From Candidatus Cloacimonadota bacterium (GTDB taxonomy: Bacteria; Muiribacteriota; UBA6191): 64,000 nucleotides of DNA. Below, piece by piece: positions 52,779 to 61,578 of this stretch (its first letter is position 1; each line of letters starts with the position of its first letter). The position numbers and the translations under genes were made by a program. Below the pieces are notes generated by a model that was not told where the DNA came from, made no database searches, and saw nothing but the letters and a program-made list of their open reading frames with translations. The stretch covers positions 248,001-312,000 of the forward strand of contig JAGSHD010000002.1 of NCBI GenBank assembly GCA_023954715.1, written 5' to 3'.

Positions 52779-54119
52779 TTACTTATTTGTAGGACTAGAT
52801 TCATTTGGCTTACTAGTTTTCTTTGAGTTTTTCTTTCTGTTTCTACGGTTTTTATTGTTTGACTTTGGCTTAGCTTCATTACTGTTTTGAGTGGTATTAT
52901 CCTCAGGTTTACTTTGCTTTTGGTCAGAAGTATGTCCTTCTTTTTTGGCTTGCTTCTTAGGTTTAGAGTTTGGCTTATTGTCAGAAGAACTATTTTGAGC
53001 ATTTTTGTGATCTGGTTTGTTTTTTTTGTTATCAAACTTCTTTGGCTTTTTATCTGAATTTACTGCCTTGTTAGTTGCAGCGTCTTTGTTGTCCGTATTG
53101 GATTTTTTCTGATTAGAATTAGAGTGCTTTTTATTTTGAGAAGCACCTTTATTATCCTTATTTTGTTTTTTAGGACGACTAGCATCTTTTTTAGCTTGCT
53201 CTTGTTGCTTTCTAAGATCTTCGTCACTCAAGATATCGCTAAAGTTGATATTTTCATAAGTAGACTCTTCGTCCACGTAAATGGTCATTTCTTCTGTGAA
53301 TACATTAATACCACAAACTTTACCCTTTTTACCGGACTTGCAACTTACACAACTACCTCGAGTAGGGATCCCTTTACTAGCCTCTTCGTAAAAATTATTT
53401 TCATAAGATAAACAACACTTTAATTTACCGCAGACTCCGTTTAGTTTTGCTGGATTTTTACTGAGTCTTTGCGTCTCTACCATGTCCATAGAAACAACAG
53501 GCGTACGAGTTAAAAAACTAGAACAACAAGTCTCTCGACCACATGCTCCAACAGCGCCTTTCATACTCACATTTTGTCTTGTGGTAATTTGTCTTAGCTC
53601 AATACGAGTTTTAAACTCTGAAGCTAATAATCGAACTAACTCTCTAAAGTCAACTTTACGTGGAGCAAGAAAATAGAAAATAATTCGAGAAGAATCAAAC
53701 AAATACTCAACAGAGCTTATCTTCATCTGAAGATTTAAGGCATTTACTTTACGCTTTGCTATATCAATTGCAGATTTTTGTTTTTCTACATTTCGATTTA
53801 TGATGGCATCATCATTTTCGTTGGCTAATCTTACAATAGAGATAACATCCAACTCTTTTCGTCGATCTAACTCTTTATTTAGATCAATATATTTGACACT
53901 ACTTAACTCTTTACCGCGATCTGTTTTAACAATTAAACGATCTCCAATGGCATATTTATTTTCAGATCGAATGGTAAATACTCCCACTCTATTTTCAAAT
54001 TTCAAACCATAAACTTGAGATAAGTCTTCTTTTATATTTTTCTCTGTTTCGGGGGACTCGATAACAGCTACATCAACTTTAGGTGCTTCTGTGGCTATTT
54101 GATCTTGTGTATTATTCAT
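52779..54119 (-). CDS. PSP1-domain (RicT/YaaT-like) protein with long basic tail
   Basis: 446 residues. The PSP1 domain (about 55-270) carries the Cys clusters GACGRETCC (192-199) and GVCGKLKCC (228-236) plus a further group CVSC and VCG (257-269). In Bacillus the homologue RicT belongs to the Fe-S RicAFT complex that affects RNA processing. From about 305 to 446 the chain is a low-complexity Lys/Asn/Ser/Gln-rich tail that is probably disordered and nucleic-acid-binding. It precedes lpxI by 13 bases. Confidence 0.88.
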   Translation of the reverse strand: MNNTQDQIATEAPKVDVAVIESPETEKNIKEDLSQVYGLKFENRVGVFTIRSENKYAIGDRLIVKTDRGKELSSVKYIDLNKELDRRKELDVISIVRLANENDDAIINRNVEKQKSAIDIAKRKVNALNLQMKISSVEYLFDSSRIIFYFLAPRKVDFRELVRLLASEFKTRIELRQITTRQNVSMKGAVGACGRETCCSSFLTRTPVVSMDMVETQRLSKNPAKLNGVCGKLKCCLSYENNFYEEASKGIPTRGSCVSCKSGKKGKVCGINVFTEEMTIYVDEESTYENINFSDILSDEDLRKQQEQAKKDASRPKKQNKDNKGASQNKKHSNSNQKKSNTDNKDAATNKAVNSDKKPKKFDNKKNKPDHKNAQNSSSDNKPNSKPKKQAKKEGHTSDQKQSKPEDNTTQNSNEAKPKSNNKNRRNRKKNSKKTSKPNESSPTNK

Positions 54120-54353
54120 ATATATTTCTTTTTGTATTCGTTATATTAATTTGAAGGCTCAGTGATCATAATTTTAAAATACTTTTTTTTATGAGAAAAG
54201 TTCAAAAAGCATTATATGTTTCATTTAGATCAGCGCTACGATACCTTAATTAAGTATTTAAGCCCAATTTAGATGCATAAAATCATCAAACAGATAATAC
54301 CTTCAAAACCTATATTTGTACATGAAAAATTGATTCAGAACAAGTCAAAAAGA

Positions 54354-55574
54354 CTAGGATTTTGATAGGTTTTTGATTAGATAAAGCCCTAAATACTCTA
54401 ATAGAGAGTCCCACGAAATATTGTTTTGAAGCATCCGCTGTAACTTAGACATCTCTTCATTTAGCTCAAATAGATTTGTATTTTCAAAAAACTTTGTGTA
54501 GTTCAAAGCAATTTGTCGTTCACTAGCTAAAATACCAATTTCTCGGTGATCAACTACTAAAAACTCTAATACTTTCAATACTTCAACAAAAACTATTTCG
54601 ATTTCACGTCGAATAACCCCGCGAACAAATGACTCTATTTTCTGTGAAGACATATCCTCTAACAGCCAATGAGAGAAATCTTTACCTAATTCTTCAATCA
54701 GGATACGCTTTCTAGTAATTAAGTTAGATTGAATTGATGACTCTAACTCTTTTATAGAGTTTTTCAATAAAAATAGTTCTTTTTCTAAATACAAATATCC
54801 AGTAGATGAAATCTGTTCTAAAAATTCAATGATTGCGATTTTTCGAGCTGCTTGCATTTGAGGATCAATCAACTGATGAAACAAAAGTTTGTCTACAAAT
54901 ACACCATCATCTTTTACCTTAAGAGCAAACTTATAGTATGTTTGTGATAGTGAACTCCTTCGCTCTATGACTTTAGTAATTCCTGTGGCGTCCCCGATTA
55001 AATTAAAATCACTCAATCTGCCTATCAATAAATCATCTTCATCGTTTCTAGTTACTTCTGCTGAAGGTAAATGTAAATGAGTTAATCTAGAGCTAATTGT
55101 AGGAAGTAAAAATCTTTGATTTGGATTGATGAGCACAAAAACACGATTTGGAGGAGGTTCTTCTAAAACTTTTAGTAATGCATTTGCCGCTTCTTTAGCC
55201 ATCAATGCAGGATAGTAAATCGCTACTACCTGTTTTTCACCACTAGCTAAACGATGGTTTAATTGCTCTAAGATTCCTCTTACCCTTTTTATAGAGATTG
55301 TTTGTGATAAAGGAAAAATAGGTAAAAACCGGGTTACATCTTGTTTTAAGAAAGCTTTACAGCCACTACATTTATAGCAGGGCTTATCATCAGACGAGCA
55401 TAAGATATTTAAAATGAAAATAGAGCTAAAAGAAAATAGGTTTCCTAGTTCATGCCCATTTAAGCAAAAGGCATGACTTTTTTGAGAGCTTAAAACTCCA
55501 AAATCAAAGCTTGGGAATATTTTCGAAAAGTCCTTATAATTTTCTATGAATTCTTGATGGCAAGTTGACCACAT
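54354..55574 (-). CDS. holB: DNA polymerase III delta' subunit-like protein
   Basis: 406 residues. A zinc module with Cys59, Cys66, Cys69 and Cys72 (PCYKCSGCKAF), then VRGILEQLNHRLASGEKQVV and ANALLKVLEEPPPNRVF (131-147) are clamp-loader AAA+ features. The P-loop is degenerate (CLNGHELGNLFSF, lacking GK), as expected of a non-hydrolysing delta' subunit. It helps load the sliding clamp. It overlaps rlmN by 31 bases. Confidence 0.85.
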   Translation of the reverse strand: MWSTCHQEFIENYKDFSKIFPSFDFGVLSSQKSHAFCLNGHELGNLFSFSSIFILNILCSSDDKPCYKCSGCKAFLKQDVTRFLPIFPLSQTISIKRVRGILEQLNHRLASGEKQVVAIYYPALMAKEAANALLKVLEEPPPNRVFVLINPNQRFLLPTISSRLTHLHLPSAEVTRNDEDDLLIGRLSDFNLIGDATGITKVIERRSSLSQTYYKFALKVKDDGVFVDKLLFHQLIDPQMQAARKIAIIEFLEQISSTGYLYLEKELFLLKNSIKELESSIQSNLITRKRILIEELGKDFSHWLLEDMSSQKIESFVRGVIRREIEIVFVEVLKVLEFLVVDHREIGILASERQIALNYTKFFENTNLFELNEEMSKLQRMLQNNISWDSLLEYLGLYLIKNLSKS

Positions 55575-56590
55575 GCTGCCTGAATATCCCTTCCTCGTGA
55601 AACCCTTACAGTTATTTCTCTATGCCATTTAGACATTATATCTTTAAAATATTCAACCTCTTGATGAGTTGGACGAGTCAAGTATTGAGGACCATCTTCA
55701 ATGGGGTTATATGGAATTGCATTCACGTTACAGTGAATTCCCTTTAAAGCCTTACCTAATAAATTTAGTTTGGAGGTAGATACTTGACTTCCACCAAACA
55801 AAACTAATTCAAATGTAATTTTTCGTCCCGTGGTCTTGATAAAATCACGTGCAGCTTGCAAAATTTCTTTTACTGTTTCTTTTTGGTTTGGTACCCATTT
55901 TTTTCTTAGCTGCTCATCTACAGTGTGCAAAGAAATAGCTAATTGTACCTGAGGAAATCTATCTGCAAGTCTATATATACCTTTAACAACACCAGAAGTA
56001 GACATGGTGATTTTTCTACTACCAATGTTAAAGCCCTTAGAGTCTGTTAAAATTTCTAGGGACTTGAATACTTGATTTATGTTGTTTAAAGGCTCGCCCA
56101 TTCCCATATATACAACACGAAAGTTTTCAGGGAACTTATCTCCTAGCATCTCTTGTAAAGCAATAATTTGCCCTACGATTTCATGAGCTTGAAGATTTCG
56201 TAAGCCATACATTTTACCTGTAGCACAAAAAATACATTTTTGAGCGCAACCCACTTGAGAAGAAATACAAATTGTCACTCCACGATCTTCTTTCATAAAG
56301 ACAGTTTCAATCTGCTTTTTATCACTCAACTCTAAAGTTACTTTAATTGTAGAATGATCTGCTGCTTTTAATTGATAAACAACATTAGGGACTTCAAATT
56401 TAAAACGCTCTTGTAGAATCTCTCTAAGATCTTTCTTTAAATTTGTCATCAGCGAAAAGTCAAATACTTTTTTCTGATATACCCAGTCTAAAACTTGCTT
56501 TGCTACAAATTTCTTTTGTTTTAATTCTTCGGTTATAAAGTTTTCAAAACCTTGCGGTGAAAGTTGAAAAAAGTTCTCTTGCTTTGACAT
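55544..56590 (-). CDS. rlmN: 23S rRNA/tRNA m2A methyltransferase RlmN
   Basis: 348 residues. The radical-SAM CxxxCxxC is GCAQKCIFC (Cys115, 119, 122), with RVVYMGMGEPLNN and a C-terminal catalytic cysteine in QAACGQLA. It methylates A2503 in 23S rRNA and A37 in some tRNAs. It is the first of a two-gene unit with holB. Confidence 0.95.
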   Translation of the reverse strand: MSKQENFFQLSPQGFENFITEELKQKKFVAKQVLDWVYQKKVFDFSLMTNLKKDLREILQERFKFEVPNVVYQLKAADHSTIKVTLELSDKKQIETVFMKEDRGVTICISSQVGCAQKCIFCATGKMYGLRNLQAHEIVGQIIALQEMLGDKFPENFRVVYMGMGEPLNNINQVFKSLEILTDSKGFNIGSRKITMSTSGVVKGIYRLADRFPQVQLAISLHTVDEQLRKKWVPNQKETVKEILQAARDFIKTTGRKITFELVLFGGSQVSTSKLNLLGKALKGIHCNVNAIPYNPIEDGPQYLTRPTHQEVEYFKDIMSKWHREITVRVSRGRDIQAACGQLAIKNS

Positions 56591-56858
56591 AATAATCCTG
56601 TAAATCGTTTCACGACTAATTCTAGTAATTCATAAAATCTATCACGAAAACTAAATTGAGCATAGACAAACAATTTTCTGGAGCTTTAACGAGACATTCT
56701 ATTTGCAAGTTATTCATTTTTTGGGAAACATTAGTTCTCTCTTTGCGTAATAATCATGTAACTTAGGTTTTCATAACTTTCATTATAGAAATCTCGAAAG
56801 TCTGGATATCATGTTTAAACCAAAAAAAAATCAATTTTCTTTAACCATAGGACTACTA

Positions 56859-57440
56859 ATGACCAAAATATTATTCATCTTATCCTTCTTTGTAATGGCA
56901 CAAACATCGTATACAAATCCTGATGAACAAGTTTTTCAAAGCTTTTATGGAGTCAAAAGTAAATCTGCTTATAGTGATCAACATAAATTTTCTCGAAACG
57001 AGATCACAAGTTTTCTTTATAAGTTTTACGGAATTGCTGGTAAAATCACTAAGCGTGAAGAAATCATGCCTTATTTGAATCAAGACTCTTTTTATGTAAA
57101 TGTAAAGATTCTTAAGCGTGAGTTTACGGGAGCTGACAAATATGTTGATGGTTTATTTGATCTTAGAGAAAAGTACCCAACCATCGACCGATATATTGAT
57201 AAAGTGGATGTTACTTTTTTAGAGCCAAAAAAATATCAAGTTAAATTTAGATTAACTTCTCAACTATATGATGAAAATGACAAATTTTTAGCCACTTTTA
57301 GAGCTAGGTTAACTTTTGAATACCTAGAAAACGATAGTGATATCCCAACAGTCACAAAGTATTTAGCTACACCAAGTTTAAAAACAATCCCACTTACCAT
57401 CAAAGAAAAAGTGAAACACTTCTTTAAAAACCCATTCTAA
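56859..57440 (+). CDS. Hypothetical exported protein
   Basis: 193 residues from the ATG at 56859, which has AGGA six bases upstream and gives a clean signal peptide (MTKILFILSFFVMAQTS); the ATG at 56811 would add 16 basic residues. The mature protein is a small alpha+beta domain (YVNVKILKREF, VTFLEPKKYQVKFRL) reminiscent of NTF2/SnoaL-like folds, but no family is recognised. It is followed by its own terminator. Confidence 0.6.
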   Translation: MTKILFILSFFVMAQTSYTNPDEQVFQSFYGVKSKSAYSDQHKFSRNEITSFLYKFYGIAGKITKREEIMPYLNQDSFYVNVKILKREFTGADKYVDGLFDLREKYPTIDRYIDKVDVTFLEPKKYQVKFRLTSQLYDENDKFLATFRARLTFEYLENDSDIPTVTKYLATPSLKTIPLTIKEKVKHFFKNPF

Positions 57441-57463
57441 GCAAAACATAAACAAATGTATCT

Positions 57464-57501
57464 AATGATAGATGTAGAAACCTCTATATCTATCATTTTT
57501 G
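57464..57501 (+). terminator. Intrinsic terminator after the 56859 gene
   Basis: The 10-bp stem AATGATAGAT/ATCTATCATT is followed by a T run, 24 bases beyond the stop. Repeat copy B begins at its end. Confidence 0.8.
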
Positions 57502-57730
57502 TAACGATTCAACTATAATTTTTCATTTTTTTTGCAGAGGTTGATTACACCTAGGTTTTTGATCATTATTATATTTTGTATTTACAGCTTTTGAAGTGTA
57601 GTGAACTACTCGAAAAAAACTTTAGATACAAAAGATGATGATGAGAAAAACCACATCAATAAAGTAAAAAGTGCGAAAAGCTTGTAAGCTCCTCGTCTTT
57701 TATCAAAGAGATCACCTAAATAATTACTCA
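57499..57730 (+). repeat. Dispersed intergenic repeat, full copy B
   Basis: About 232 bp, homologous to copy A over its full length. The start TTGTAACGATTC pairs in inverted sense with the end of copy A (TTGTAACAATTT). The central arm TTTTGTATTTA pairs with TAGATACAAAA through a T-G wobble where copy A has an A-T pair, and the inner hairpin GTAG-TGAA-CTAC differs from copy A only in the loop. It lies before the 57843 membrane-protein gene, filling most of the 402-base spacer. Confidence 0.85.
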
Positions 57731-57842
57731 TTTTTTTGTATCTAGTAAAACTGTACAATATACTCTAAACAAAAGTCGTGTTATTTTCTACGTGGTGATG
57801 TAAATTGACCTAGAATTTTCATATAATAAAATTGGAGTCATT

Positions 57843-58718
57843 ATGAATCAAAAAAGCTTATATTATAAACCTTCTGGATCTATCGGCCCTGTCGCCATCG
57901 TACTATCTGTAGTATTTGGACTTATTGCTAGTCTAATTTTAGGTACTTTGTATGGCTACATGATTTATTATCTTCCTTTTATTTATTTCAACTTTATTAT
58001 AGTTATTTTATATGGTTTTGGTGTAGGAAGCGCTACAGGTATCGGAGCTAAGTTTGGAAAAGCTCGAAATAGTACTGTACTTGGATTGATCGCTTTATGT
58101 ATCGGAGTCTTATCCTTTTATTTTGGTTGGGTCAGCTGGATGCATGCACTCACCGAGCAAAATGTTCTTAAAGTCGATTTGATCGCTGTTTTCTCTAAGT
58201 TTAACCCTAGCCATGTCTACTCCATGGCAAGTGACATTGCACAAACAGGTGCTTGGAGTATTTTTGGCTGGACTCCAAAAGGGTTTTCTTTGTATCTAGT
58301 TTGGGGTGTCGAATCCTTAATGATTATCTTTTTAACCGTAGTAGCGGCTGTTGTCATTATTGATGAGCCATTCTGTGAAAGATGTAATACCTGGATTCAA
58401 GAGGATTCAACTATCTCTCCTTACCCGTTTATTGAGGATGAAGAAAACTACAAAGCATCTCTTGAAAAAGAAGGCGTAGAATTAGTTTTAAACCAAGCTA
58501 AACTAGAAACAAGTGAGGCCAAGTTTAGTGAATATCAATTGTTTGTCTGTAAAATGTGTAACTCAAATCAGATGCTGACCGTCTCAAATGTTGAGCTAAG
58601 CCTCAATTCCGAAGGCAAAGAAGAGCAAGCGAAGACAGAAATAGCAAAACATATCCTCTTAGATAAAGCACAAATTTCTACTCTAAAGTCAGACCCTAAC
58701 TCAGATGTGATTAGTTGA
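57843..58718 (+). CDS. Four-helix membrane protein with cytoplasmic zinc-ribbon
   Basis: 291 residues. Hydrophobic segments lie at about 15-40, 43-65, 78-100 and 150-177, followed by a soluble part with CERCNTWI (about 181) and CKMCNS (about 240), a split CxxC pair that likely binds zinc. The family is not recognised. GGAG lies eight bases before the ATG. The gene stands alone behind repeat copy B. Confidence 0.7.
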   Translation: MNQKSLYYKPSGSIGPVAIVLSVVFGLIASLILGTLYGYMIYYLPFIYFNFIIVILYGFGVGSATGIGAKFGKARNSTVLGLIALCIGVLSFYFGWVSWMHALTEQNVLKVDLIAVFSKFNPSHVYSMASDIAQTGAWSIFGWTPKGFSLYLVWGVESLMIIFLTVVAAVVIIDEPFCERCNTWIQEDSTISPYPFIEDEENYKASLEKEGVELVLNQAKLETSEAKFSEYQLFVCKMCNSNQMLTVSNVELSLNSEGKEEQAKTEIAKHILLDKAQISTLKSDPNSDVIS

Positions 58719-58848
58719 TGTCTGGTATAAATTTGTTGATAACTTAAATACTATTAGGCAAAAAGCTCTTATCACTCTAGTATATCGTCACCTTGGTAGC
58801 GTAATACAGAACCACAGTAGAATTGACAAATTTAAAGCAGAGGTATGA

Positions 58849-59160
58849 GTGGACGCAAAAAAGTATATCCATAGTTTACAAATGAGGATGTTAGCTATAT
58901 TAATTGTAACTTCGTTTATCGCAAGATTTTTTGTAAATACTTATCTAACACACGAGTACTATGTTGCAATGATTGTAAGCTGTGTTTACGGTAGTTATAG
59001 GATAACAAAAACTGAAAAGCACTATATTACTGAATCAGAAAACAAAGATATCCAAAATTTTATAAATAATATTGTTCCTTTTAAACGAGGACATACCACG
59101 GTTATTGTTTTTTGTCTTATCTCAATTGGCTATGATGTATTTAAAGAAATGTATGGCTAA
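58849..59160 (+). CDS. Small membrane protein of unknown function
   Basis: 103 residues with a GTG start at 58849, supported by AGAGG five bases upstream. Two hydrophobic segments (about 13-30 and 37-50) and one near the C-terminus (about 84-96) are visible. No recognisable motif. Coding status is supported mainly by the ribosome-binding site and membrane pattern. Confidence 0.55.
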   Translation: MDAKKYIHSLQMRMLAILIVTSFIARFFVNTYLTHEYYVAMIVSCVYGSYRITKTEKHYITESENKDIQNFINNIVPFKRGHTTVIVFCLISIGYDVFKEMYG

Positions 59161-59183
59161 AAGTAAGCTGCAAAACAAAGTAT

Positions 59184-60278
59184 CTATTTTACAAGTACAA
59201 GCCGAAATCCTGTTGCTTTGCCTCTATACTTTGGGGAAATGTTAAAGCGACTGGCTGATCTTAAGCTCCTGCCCCAACTATTCCATCCTCCTCCACGGGC
59301 TACTTTTTGTTTGCTCACTTTTGTATTGACGGGATCGATGACATCACCTTTTTTATAAAACTTAGGATCAAACCAATCAACAACCCATTCCGATACATTT
59401 CCGTGCATATCGTATAGCTCAAATGAATTGGGCTTAAACTTTCCACCCACTTGTGATTGTAACCCCTTCATATCAAACACCATTTTTTGCATACCTGTTA
59501 ATTTCGGGGCTATTTTGCCCGCTATAGCATAGGGGTGATTTAAATCAAAATTTGCATCTTTTGGACTTACAATATCACCAAAGTGAAATGCTGTTTTACT
59601 GCCAGCTCGAGCAGCATATTCCCACTCCGCTTCTGTGGGTAATCGATAGCACCCACTTGCCACAGAATGTAAACCTGATTTTTGAATTGATTTCAAAGTG
59701 TCAGGAGTTTTACAACCCGCTATTTTGTTTAGCTTCAATAGAAACTTTTGAACATGTAGCCAACTTATATTTTCAGCAGGAAGGTCATCTTTTTTATTGT
59801 GACTAAGGTTTCTATGGAGAATTTTTTTCCATTGTCTTTGGTTTACTTCAAATTTACCCATGTAAAATGGCTTAGTAATTTGAACTTTATGCAATGGCTT
59901 TTCAAACCACATTTTATACTCTGAGTCTAAGCTACCCATTGTAAAACTACCTGCTGGAATTTCTACCAAATCAAAATAATCAAACAAAGAGACTAGCTTA
60001 ACCTTTTGATGGCTTGGCTGTAGTAATGAAAACGAGCTTCTTGTTTCAAAATAACCATCTTTCTTAAATAAAAGCTCAACTTCGGTGCCTGCTTTTTTCA
60101 TAGACTTGATATATTTTTCTGGTATATCAAGTTTTCCATTTTTATCAGAAATCCCTATTTGTGTTAAATGCCAATAAACTTTTACTTCAATTGGATTCGT
60201 TTGAATCGTCATAGAAGCATTTGAAAAAACAGGTGATACACCAATAAATAAAATAGCTAATAGAATTAATCTATTCAT
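59184..60278 (-). CDS. Exported formylglycine-enzyme-fold (SUMF1) protein, probably non-catalytic
   Basis: 364 residues from the ATG at 60278 (GGAG upstream); this start gives a signal peptide MNRLILLAILFIGVSPVFSNA, while an extension to 60350 would mask it. Residues about 25-105 resemble a PEGA-like beta domain. The FGE-sulfatase fold follows: VEIPAGSFTMGS, LPTEAEWEYAARAG, HGNVSEWVVDWF and VARGGGWNSWGRSLRSASRF. The cysteine pair of true formylglycine-generating enzymes is absent in this last segment, so a structural or ligand-binding role is likelier. Monocistronic. Confidence 0.82.
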   Translation of the reverse strand: MNRLILLAILFIGVSPVFSNASMTIQTNPIEVKVYWHLTQIGISDKNGKLDIPEKYIKSMKKAGTEVELLFKKDGYFETRSSFSLLQPSHQKVKLVSLFDYFDLVEIPAGSFTMGSLDSEYKMWFEKPLHKVQITKPFYMGKFEVNQRQWKKILHRNLSHNKKDDLPAENISWLHVQKFLLKLNKIAGCKTPDTLKSIQKSGLHSVASGCYRLPTEAEWEYAARAGSKTAFHFGDIVSPKDANFDLNHPYAIAGKIAPKLTGMQKMVFDMKGLQSQVGGKFKPNSFELYDMHGNVSEWVVDWFDPKFYKKGDVIDPVNTKVSKQKVARGGGWNSWGRSLRSASRFNISPKYRGKATGFRLVLVK

Positions 60279-60655
60279 CTTAAATCTCCATGTTAATATC
60301 TCTATTGAAGTTAAATATCTACGAGGTAAGATATCACATATAGGGCGCATTTAACAGTTAGGTTGTCCTCTAGATAATGACCCAAACTATAACCCTTTTA
60401 GAAGTATTTCTTATCAAGTTTATTACATTTTACTATATAGATTTTATAACCATAAGTGAGCCATTTAATGAATTCTATAAATCTTAACGCTTAAGTTGTT
60501 AGTCTTTTTAATAATCATGCCTACAGTAAACAATAGATTTTAAAAGAATAAAACTACCCTAATACAAACCCAGCTAAAAATAATTAAAAATAAAACGTGA
60601 CGACTCAATCTTTTCTGCGTCTATTAGGTCGAAGACCAAAAAAAGATCGGAAATT
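60279..60655. other. 377-base spacer between divergent genes
   Basis: AT-rich spacer between the FGE-like gene and the ECF sigma gene. It holds a short hairpin GGTC-GAA-GACC just before the sigma gene. ACGTGACGACTC with TGCGTCTA some 16-20 bases on could be an ECF-type auto-regulated promoter, but I cannot support it strongly. Nothing else is visible. Confidence 0.35.
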
Positions 60656-61186
60656 ATGAGTGTACAAAGTAAAGAACAAAAGTTGATTCAAAATTGCCTT
60701 AAGGGTGATGAGAATGCTTATCGAGAAATATTTAATCAATATTATCGAATGGTTCATGGAGTAGCCAATCAAATCCTCAAAGACCATACTGAGGCAGAGG
60801 ACGTTGCTCAAGAAGTATTTGAAAGAGTTTTTAAAAATATATCTCGATTCAAAGCAAACAACAATTGTACTTTAGCTACATGGATAAGAAGAATTTCATT
60901 GAATCGTAGCATGGACTACCTTAGAAAAAAGAAACCCCAGGGGACTTTGGTGGATCCGGACCATGCTAATAACATTGAAAACATTATCGAATCAAAAGAG
61001 AGTCTCTCAGAAGTGTTTATTGCTATGAATGAATTATCCAAAAAAGATAGAGCATTGCTTAGGATGGCCGCTGATGAAGATAGCTCTTATGCCGATCTTG
61101 CTTTGGTTTTTCAAACTGAACCTACAAAAATTCGAGGTCGATTATATCGAGCTCGTAAAAAACTTAGGAGTATATTGAAATGGTAA
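60656..61186 (+). CDS. ECF-type RNA polymerase sigma factor
   Basis: 176 residues. Region 2 shows YYRMVHGVANQILKDHTEAE followed by DVAQEVFERVF and TWIRRISLNRSMDYLRKKK; region 4 shows ALLRMAADEDSSYADLALVF and RLYRARKKLRS. No region 3, as in ECF factors. It directs polymerase to a small envelope- or stress-related regulon. The anti-sigma gene overlaps its 3' end by 7 bases. Confidence 0.93.
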   Translation: MSVQSKEQKLIQNCLKGDENAYREIFNQYYRMVHGVANQILKDHTEAEDVAQEVFERVFKNISRFKANNNCTLATWIRRISLNRSMDYLRKKKPQGTLVDPDHANNIENIIESKESLSEVFIAMNELSKKDRALLRMAADEDSSYADLALVFQTEPTKIRGRLYRARKKLRSILKW

Positions 61187-61563
61187 ACGAGAAAGATACT
61201 TGTGAATATATAGAAGAAACTAATGTATTCGCTGACAATGAAACAACAAGTGACTCACATCACAAACATGTCAATGACTGTGATGAGTGTCAAAAGTGGA
61301 TCAATTTTACTCAAAGACTAAATCATTCTATTTGCGAGAATGATCCAAGCCCCCAGCACGCTGTGGTATGGCATCAAATCGCAAAATCTATTCCTGAAAA
61401 GAAAGTAAGTTGGTTTGAACAATATCTACCAAAATTTGATATGGAGCTAGTAATGATTTGTTCGATGGCTATGTTTTTTATTGTAGCTCTTGGATCTGTA
61501 CAACACTCCATCAAAGAAATGGTACCAAACCAAAACTCATCCATTATCCATATGGAAATTTAA
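61180..61563 (+). CDS. Anti-sigma factor with zinc-binding HxxxCxxC and one membrane helix
   Basis: 127 residues. HHKHVNDCDECQKW (about 27-40) supplies the His-x3-Cys-x2-Cys motif of ZAS-type anti-sigma domains. One hydrophobic segment (about 86-106, VMICSMAMFFIVALGSV) anchors it in the inner membrane with a short periplasmic tail. It overlaps the sigma gene by 7 bases, the usual arrangement. Expected to sequester the sigma factor until an envelope or redox signal. Confidence 0.85.
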   Translation: MVNEKDTCEYIEETNVFADNETTSDSHHKHVNDCDECQKWINFTQRLNHSICENDPSPQHAVVWHQIAKSIPEKKVSWFEQYLPKFDMELVMICSMAMFFIVALGSVQHSIKEMVPNQNSSIIHMEI

Positions 61564-61578
61564 TCTAAGGAATCCATC

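Noticed and set aside
52775..53035. 86-codon minus-strand ORF inside the PSP1 tail
   Set aside because: It is an out-of-frame reading of the low-complexity Lys/Asn-rich tail of the PSP1 gene.
60595..60655. ECF-type auto-regulated promoter before the sigma gene
   Set aside because: GTGACG and CGTCTA words are present but spacing to a convincing -35/-10 pair could not be settled by eye.
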